Notes under the pieces: generated by a model
Databases searched by the model: none
What the model was told of the DNA's origin: nothing
Seen by the model: the letters and a program-made list of their open reading frames with translations, nothing else
Position numbers and translations under genes: made by a program
Shown: one piece after another, positions 59,062-64,000 of the stretch
Position numbering within the stretch: position 1 is the first letter of the stretch
How the letters are laid out: each line of letters opens with the position of its first letter
Source of the DNA: Fibrobacteria bacterium
GTDB lineage: Bacteria; Fibrobacterota; Fibrobacteria; UBA11236; JADFYW01
Direction: 5' to 3'
Assembly (NCBI GenBank): GCA_015232855.1
Contig: JADFYW010000001.1
Location: 120,830 to 184,829, forward strand
DNA: 64,000 nt

Positions 59062-61857
59062 TTAAGCTATTGCGGGGGAAAGCTTTTTTGCCTTCTCAAC
59101 CAACTTAAAAAATGCCAGGGTATCACCTTCCTTAATATCATTTTTCATACTTTCTATGCCAATACCACATTCTAATCCGGCCTTCACACTTTTCGCATCA
59201 TCTTTTAGGCGTTTAAGTGAAGTAACTTTTGCGTCAGAAACCTCAATACCATCGCGGTAAAGCCGTACCTTAGAATCCCGGTCGACCACTCCACTATTCA
59301 CCTTACAACCAGCAATAAAACCAATCTTAGGAATCTTAAATAGTTGTAAGATAGTAGCGTCCCCTGTTACCTCTTCAACAACACTTGGAGATAACATACC
59401 TTCCATAGCTGCTTGTACATCGGTCACTATCTCATAAATGATACGGTAATAGTTGATTTCTACGCCTTCATTCTCAGCAAGTTGTCTCACCGATTCTGAG
59501 GGTAGAATGTGGAAAGCAATAATAAACGCGTTTGATGCAGAAGCAAGATGTATATCGGCTTCTTTAACCGCACCAACTCCCGAACTAATAATATTAACCT
59601 TAACTTCAGGAGTAGACAACCGCACCAGAGATTGTGCAATGGCTTCTACGGAACCATCTACATCGCCTTTTACAATTACTTTGAGTTCATGAAATTCACC
59701 AGACTCAATCTGCTCATGTAACTGGTCCAGGGTAATACGATGCTTTTGACGAAGTTCCCTGTCTTTAGCAGCTTCTTTTCTACGAGAGGCAACCTCTCTG
59801 GCTTCTTTTTCATCTGCCATTACTGAAAAGGTATCGCCTGATTGAGGCATACCCACAAGGCCTAATACCTGCACCGGAGTAGACGGGCCAGCTTCTTTTC
59901 TTCGATCACCCTTTTCATCAAGCAAAGAACGAACCTTACCAGAAAAAGCGCCACAAACAAAAGGATCTCCTATACGTAATGTACCTTCTCTGACAAGAAT
60001 AGTGGCAACCGCCCCTTTTCCTTTGTCAAGTCGAGTTTCAATAACAGAGCCCTTCGCCATCTTATTGGGATTGACTTTCAGCTCCATCATTTCAGCTTCC
60101 ACACTTACAACTTCCAGAAGCCTATCAATATTATTACCCGTTTTTGCGGAAACTTCAACACAAGAGACTGAGCCACCCCAATCATCAACCTGCACACCTT
60201 CTTCGGCAAGCAAAGTCTTTATTTTATCAACATTCGCATTGGGTAAATCACATTTATTTATTGCTACAACTATTTGAACATTAGCATTTTTTGCATGTTG
60301 TATGGCTTCTTTAGTCTGTGGCATTACCATGCTGTCTGCCGCAACTACCAGGATAACAATATCCGTTATCTGAGCACCTCTTGAACGCATAGCAGCAAAA
60401 GCTTCATGACCAGGAGTATCCAGAAAACAAATCCTTCCTTTCGGTGTATTCACGGAATATGCGCCAATATGCTGAGTGATACCACCCGATTCATTGTCAA
60501 CAATATGTGACTTACGGATATAGTCAAGAATAGAGGTCTTACCATGATCAACATGACCCATAATGGTAACAACAGGAGCCCTGGGAACCAAAGCAGATTC
60601 ATCCACTACTTCTTCTTCTTCCTCAACATCTTCCTGGTATTCTTCCATCAACTTAACAGTGAATCCAAATTCATCTGCAATAACCGCTATTGTCTCATGA
60701 TCCAAGCGCTGATTAATCGTTACCATAATGCCCAGTTCCATACATTTGGCAATGACTTGATTAGGCATTGAATCCATCAGACCAGCAAGCTCAGCAATAG
60801 TGATAAACTCAGCAACTTCCAAATTACGTTTTTCTTCAGTATCGATTTCTTCACTTTTCTCTTTACGATATTTTATTTTTTGAGAACTGCGAGAAACAGT
60901 AGCCATTACTTTGTTTACATTACTCTTCAGTGCAGCCAGTTCTTGTTCTATCTGCTCTTTAGATTTTTTCTTTTTACCCTTGGTTTTTGGTAGTTTCTTT
61001 TTCTGGAACGTTGTTTCTTTTTTTACACCCGCAGCGGCCTTATCTCCACCATATTCCACACCAAACACAACACCCGCTTGCTGGGCACGCACTGCAAATA
61101 CATCCTTAAATTTATCGCCAGAGGAATGTTCGCGTCTTTTAGGCTTAGCGGCCCCAGGAACTTTTCCAAATTTACCCGAATAGCCACTACCACTACGGTT
61201 GGCATTTCCCCGTCCTTTTCTTGCACTGTCAGCAACATACTTTTGAATACGGGCCGCAAGTTTTTCATCAGGTTTTTCTACAACTACTTTAAGCCCTTTA
61301 GTTGGCTCTTTGGATAGTTCTTCTTCACTACTCTCAGAAACTTCCGGTGCTTCTTTTACCTCTTTTTCCAGACTTATGGCTTCAACAGGCTCTTCAACCA
61401 CTTCTTGAGCTATATCTTCATCGGGTTCAAGCAAAACAGGAACATCAACCTTTTCTTCAGAAACAATTTCTGGTTCAGGTTGCTTTACCTCCGTGATCTT
61501 TTCAATCTCGGGTTCAGTCTTCTCCGGAACCTCCGTAACCGTAGGTTCTTTTTGAACTTTAACTTCTTCTTTTGGAGGGACCGCCTTTATCAGCTTTGCT
61601 TTGGCTACAACTGATTTTTTAATAACGGCCTTCATGGGGATTTTAATTCCCGCTTTAGCCATTTCCATCCTGTCTAGACGCTCTTTTTCTTTTAACAGAG
61701 CTGGCTTTACGACTTGAAAGGTCTCTGCTGAAATCATGCTTGCAGCAGACTTCACTTGAACGTCTGCGTCTTTGAGCAAAGTGAGTAATACATCACTAGA
61801 GACCTCATAGGCCTTCGCTAGTGTGGAAATGCGCTTTTTTTTAGGTTTTTCTGCCAT
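59062..61857 (-). CDS. infB: Translation initiation factor IF-2
   Basis: The GTPase that brings initiator tRNA to the ribosome. The N terminus (1-60) has the IF2_N helical domain, then a long acidic and basic low-complexity linker (70-330, with many Glu, Val, Lys), a second IF2_N region, then the G domain: GHVDHGKTS (near residue 432), DTPGHEAF and NKCDLP. Domains II-IV follow. Length 931 falls in the usual range for IF-2 with a long linker. The ATG overlaps the nusA stop by one base, so translation is coupled. Confidence 0.98.
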   Translation of the reverse strand: MAEKPKKKRISTLAKAYEVSSDVLLTLLKDADVQVKSAASMISAETFQVVKPALLKEKERLDRMEMAKAGIKIPMKAVIKKSVVAKAKLIKAVPPKEEVKVQKEPTVTEVPEKTEPEIEKITEVKQPEPEIVSEEKVDVPVLLEPDEDIAQEVVEEPVEAISLEKEVKEAPEVSESSEEELSKEPTKGLKVVVEKPDEKLAARIQKYVADSARKGRGNANRSGSGYSGKFGKVPGAAKPKRREHSSGDKFKDVFAVRAQQAGVVFGVEYGGDKAAAGVKKETTFQKKKLPKTKGKKKKSKEQIEQELAALKSNVNKVMATVSRSSQKIKYRKEKSEEIDTEEKRNLEVAEFITIAELAGLMDSMPNQVIAKCMELGIMVTINQRLDHETIAVIADEFGFTVKLMEEYQEDVEEEEEVVDESALVPRAPVVTIMGHVDHGKTSILDYIRKSHIVDNESGGITQHIGAYSVNTPKGRICFLDTPGHEAFAAMRSRGAQITDIVILVVAADSMVMPQTKEAIQHAKNANVQIVVAINKCDLPNANVDKIKTLLAEEGVQVDDWGGSVSCVEVSAKTGNNIDRLLEVVSVEAEMMELKVNPNKMAKGSVIETRLDKGKGAVATILVREGTLRIGDPFVCGAFSGKVRSLLDEKGDRRKEAGPSTPVQVLGLVGMPQSGDTFSVMADEKEAREVASRRKEAAKDRELRQKHRITLDQLHEQIESGEFHELKVIVKGDVDGSVEAIAQSLVRLSTPEVKVNIISSGVGAVKEADIHLASASNAFIIAFHILPSESVRQLAENEGVEINYYRIIYEIVTDVQAAMEGMLSPSVVEEVTGDATILQLFKIPKIGFIAGCKVNSGVVDRDSKVRLYRDGIEVSDAKVTSLKRLKDDAKSVKAGLECGIGIESMKNDIKEGDTLAFFKLVEKAKKLSPAIA

Positions 61858-63077
61858 TAATTACTTGTGTTCTTTTTGAATAAAGATTCTAATTCTGAAA
61901 ATTTGGTTTCTTTCTTTTCGGGTACAAAAACTGGTGAGTCATTTTCTTCAGGCTCATCATCGACTTCTATGGGCTCAAAAAGGATTTCTTTGTCATCGTC
62001 TGTCATTTTATTGAATTCCGTAAGACCATAAATATCAAGCTCTTTTTCAAGAAGCTTTGAAGCAAGCCTTACATTTTGACCACCTCTACCTATTGCCTGG
62101 GAAAGGTCTTCATCGCTCACAATAACCACTATACGACCATCGCCTATATCGTTTATCTGACGAATATCGGCAGGACTCAGTGCCCGTTTTATGTATGTAT
62201 TAATATCATCTGTCCAATGAATAATATCGATTCGCTCATTAGATAGTTCACGGACAATGGCCTGAACCCGATTACCTTTCATACCAACACAGGCGCCTAC
62301 GGGATCTATTCTGTCATCTTTAGAAACAACAGATATTTTTGCACGATACCCAGGATCCCTTGATACCCCTCTAATAGCAACCGTTCCATCAGAAATCTCT
62401 GGAACTTCTAATTCAAATAATTTAGCGAGGAAATTAGGATGTGCCCTGGAAAGTACAATCTGATGTCCTTTTGTTTCATTATTTACCTCGGCAATATAAG
62501 CACGAATAGTTTCGCCCTGACGGTAACGCTCTTTTCGAATTTGCTCTTTTGCAGGGAGGACGGCTTCCGCTTTTCCAAGATTAACAAAGATGGTCCCCCT
62601 GTCTATCTGTTGAACAGAACCAGATACAATATCACCGACTTTATTGCAATATTCACCATAGATAAGCTCTCTTTCAGCGTCCCTAATTTTCTGTAAAAGC
62701 ATCTGTTTAGCAGTGGAAATCGCCGCTCTACCAAAATTTTCAATGGGAATTTCCATTTCTAGAAAATCTTCAGGGGCTGCTTCTGAGTTATAACTACGAG
62801 CCTCATCAAGCAGCATAAACTTTTCATCAAACAACCGAACTTCCTCAGCATCCATTTCCGGATCAACATCAGGATAGTCATCCACAACTGTGATACGTAA
62901 ATATACATTTACAAGGTTTGTGGTTTCGTCTATCTCTACTTCCATGTGCTTCTGAAGTCCAAGATATTTTTTAGCAGCTATAACTAAACTTTCTTTCAAG
63001 GTATCAAGCACAACATCTTTACCAAGGTTTTTAGTCTTTGCAATTGCGGTAAGGTTTTCCAAAATATCTAAGTTCAT
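61857..63077 (-). CDS. nusA: Transcription termination/antitermination factor NusA
   Basis: NusA binds RNA polymerase and RNA to control pausing, termination and antitermination. The 406 residues hold an N-terminal RNAP-binding domain (1-130), an S1 domain, and two KH domains (VGACVGMKGNRVQAIVRELSN and AIGRGGQNVRLASKLL). The C terminus is acidic and lacks the long repeat domains of the E. coli protein, as in many bacteria. GGGAG precedes its ATG. It follows rimP by 15 bases. Confidence 0.97.
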   Translation of the reverse strand: MNLDILENLTAIAKTKNLGKDVVLDTLKESLVIAAKKYLGLQKHMEVEIDETTNLVNVYLRITVVDDYPDVDPEMDAEEVRLFDEKFMLLDEARSYNSEAAPEDFLEMEIPIENFGRAAISTAKQMLLQKIRDAERELIYGEYCNKVGDIVSGSVQQIDRGTIFVNLGKAEAVLPAKEQIRKERYRQGETIRAYIAEVNNETKGHQIVLSRAHPNFLAKLFELEVPEISDGTVAIRGVSRDPGYRAKISVVSKDDRIDPVGACVGMKGNRVQAIVRELSNERIDIIHWTDDINTYIKRALSPADIRQINDIGDGRIVVIVSDEDLSQAIGRGGQNVRLASKLLEKELDIYGLTEFNKMTDDDKEILFEPIEVDDEPEENDSPVFVPEKKETKFSELESLFKKNTSN

Positions 63078-63092
63078 GAATTTCTCCCAGCC

Positions 63093-63566
63093 TTAAAGCT
63101 GTATTTTAATCTTTGCCTCTTTGATGATATCGATGGACAAGGTAAGCGTTTGTGTATCTGATTCAATAGTAATATGATCATGATTAATCTCTTTTAATAC
63201 TCCAGCTACCTTTTGAGGCTTAACTTTCTTTGTTTCAGTTTCTGGTATATAAGTAATATTAAGAACTCGCCCAATGTTTCGTTGAAAATCCTTAATTGTT
63301 TTAAGAGGCCTATCGAGTCCGGGCGATGAAACTTCCAGGACATATTGACTCTGTACAAGCCCTTCTGCCTCAATTAAATTTTCCAATTCTCTACTCACCT
63401 TAGAACATTCTACAATAGAAACGCCATTTGCTTTAGCCACGAATACCTGTATATGCTCTCGATTTTTTAATTTATTAAATCTAACTTCCACAACATCCAG
63501 ATCACTGGAACCAGAAACACCTTCCGCTAATTTCGTGATTTTATCATTAATTGTATTAGTCATCAT
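63093..63566 (-). CDS. rimP: Ribosome maturation factor RimP
   Basis: RimP helps assemble the 30S subunit. The 157-residue protein has the two RimP parts: the N-terminal alpha/beta domain with VSSPGLDRPLK near residue 80, and a C-terminal SH3-like barrel. It is first in the rimP-nusA-infB operon. Two ATG codons begin the frame and either may be used; no strong ribosome binding site is seen. A 19-bp palindrome lies 29-47 bases upstream. Confidence 0.93.
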   Translation of the reverse strand: MMTNTINDKITKLAEGVSGSSDLDVVEVRFNKLKNREHIQVFVAKANGVSIVECSKVSRELENLIEAEGLVQSQYVLEVSSPGLDRPLKTIKDFQRNIGRVLNITYIPETETKKVKPQKVAGVLKEINHDHITIESDTQTLTLSIDIIKEAKIKIQL

Positions 63567-63594
63567 AAAAAAATTTACAAAAAATATCCCTATC

Positions 63595-63613
63595 GTGAAA
63601 ATTCAATTTTCAC
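63595..63613. promoter_or_regulatory. 19-bp palindrome upstream of the rimP operon
   Basis: GTGAAAATT (63595-63603) and AATTTTCAC (63605-63613) form perfect arms around one base. Outer arms TATCCC (63585-63590) and GGGATA (63625-63630) extend the symmetry. It is 29-47 bases upstream of rimP and in the divergent region with the small membrane protein gene. It could be an operator for the whole translation operon or an RNA hairpin of the divergent transcript. Confidence 0.55.
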
Positions 63614-63703
63614 ATCCTTTTCAGGGGATAATTAAGTAAATTATGGTTTTAGCGGCAAGGAATGAAGCTAAATAGTATTTAAAAATAGAGAAAAAAATCA
63701 AAT

Positions 63704-63910
63704 ATGAAAATTTTAATCTTAATAATTGTCGGTTTTGTGGGTATTTTACTGGTCGTCAGAGGTTTTTTACGCAATATCAAAGAAATTAAAACGAAATCTA
63801 ATCATTCTTCTTCTGACCGATTCTTCAATTATCCACTCATGGTGGTATGGTATGGATATCTGTTTGTTTTTTTTATAGGCCTTATGGTCAACAACCTCAT
63901 TTTTAAATGA
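63704..63910 (+). CDS. Small membrane protein of unknown function
   Basis: A 68-residue protein with two hydrophobic helices (about 3-20 and 45-66) joined by a charged loop containing KEIKTKSNHSSSDR. No family is recognised. The start at 63704 has only a weak purine-rich stretch upstream. A terminator at 63969-64000 on the same strand supports that this is transcribed as a single gene. It could be a chance frame, but the clean two-helix pattern and terminator argue it is real. Confidence 0.6.
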   Translation: MKILILIIVGFVGILLVVRGFLRNIKEIKTKSNHSSSDRFFNYPLMVVWYGYLFVFFIGLMVNNLIFK

Positions 63911-63968
63911 GATTCGCATCGGAATTTAGTTCAAAAAACAAACCATAGATCGTTCAAAGACCTTAACC

Positions 63969-64000
63969 CCTGTTAACCATTCTTTGCTAACAGGTTTTTT
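63969..64000 (+). terminator. Rho-independent terminator at the window end
   Basis: CCTGTTA (63969-63975) pairs perfectly with TAACAGG (63988-63994) across a 12-base loop, followed by at least six T to the end of the window. It lies 58 bases after the small membrane protein gene. Confidence 0.8.

Noticed and set aside
1-64000. CRISPR arrays, tRNA genes, IS elements or prophage genes
   Set aside because: No regularly spaced repeats, no cloverleaf with a GTTCRANNC arm, and no transposase, integrase or phage structural proteins were seen.

Overview
The window comes from a Gram-negative, flagellated, free-living bacterium of moderately low GC content. The Gram-negative call rests on several predicted outer-membrane barrels, lipoproteins and an EnvC-like periplasmic protein; motility rests on a flagellin gene behind a sigma-28 promoter. 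Single-copy housekeeping genes are well conserved and no tRNA, rRNA, IS element, prophage or CRISPR array was seen. The mix of gene families (Wzi-like barrel, bacterial alpha-2-macroglobulin, barrel proteins ending in Phe, PilZ, VanZ, DUF2062) would fit the FCB superphylum, perhaps a relative of Fibrobacterota/Chitinivibrionia, but that placement is an inference and not shown by a marker-gene tree.

Layout. 1-3958 (minus): ftsX, an envC-like gene, holB and the 5' part of recJ form one operon. 4017-6080 (plus): tsaD, then flagellin with its own sigma-28 promoter, CsrA-type leader elements and a terminator. 6240-13065 (plus): a helicase-associated/WYL-like protein, dnaE, dCMP deaminase and a DUF1848 protein. 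13245-16059 (minus): hisS-queF-serC. A 500-bp gap follows. 16563-22174 (plus): surE, gyrA, an unknown secreted protein, a VanZ-like protein and a DUF2062 protein. 22175-27895 (minus): a geranylgeranyl-reductase-type flavoprotein and asnS, then a Wzi-like barrel and a GT4 glycosyltransferase. 28099-33930 (plus): an unknown protein, a 1641-residue alpha-2-macroglobulin-like protein and cutA. 33943-40412: a barrel protein, a histidine-kinase-like protein without an ATPase domain plus a lipoprotein, a 59-residue small protein, a PilZ protein and an MrfA-type helicase. 40635-42748 (plus): hemX/ccsA-like and hemA. 42749-46540 (minus): an SppA peptidase fused to a barrel-like domain and carrying a perfect 60-bp tandem duplication, a YeeZ-like NAD(P)-binding protein, and queD.

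46708-52803 (plus) is the most interesting accessory block: a catalytically dead M20-peptidase-like protein, a glucosyl-3-phosphoglycerate synthase (GpgS), a GT4 glycosyltransferase, a HAD phosphatase and a second GT4 enzyme, tightly packed and partly overlapping. This is the gene complement expected for a glucosylglycerate-based compatible solute such as mannosylglucosylglycerate, with an extra glycosyltransferase and a pseudoenzyme of unknown role.

52815-63566 (minus) is the classic translation/RNA-metabolism operon rimP-nusA-infB-rbfA-truB-ribF-rpsO-pnp-M16 peptidase. The window ends with a small membrane protein and a terminator on the plus strand.

Regulatory signals read directly from the sequence include a near-consensus sigma-28 promoter, a CsrA-type hairpin and a second CsrA-type site over the flagellin ribosome binding site, two exact TGTGA-N6-TCACA (CRP-type) sites, a 12-bp-arm hairpin ending on the start codon of the macroglobulin gene, a 28-bp perfect palindrome between pnp and the M16 gene, and a 19-bp palindrome upstream of rimP.
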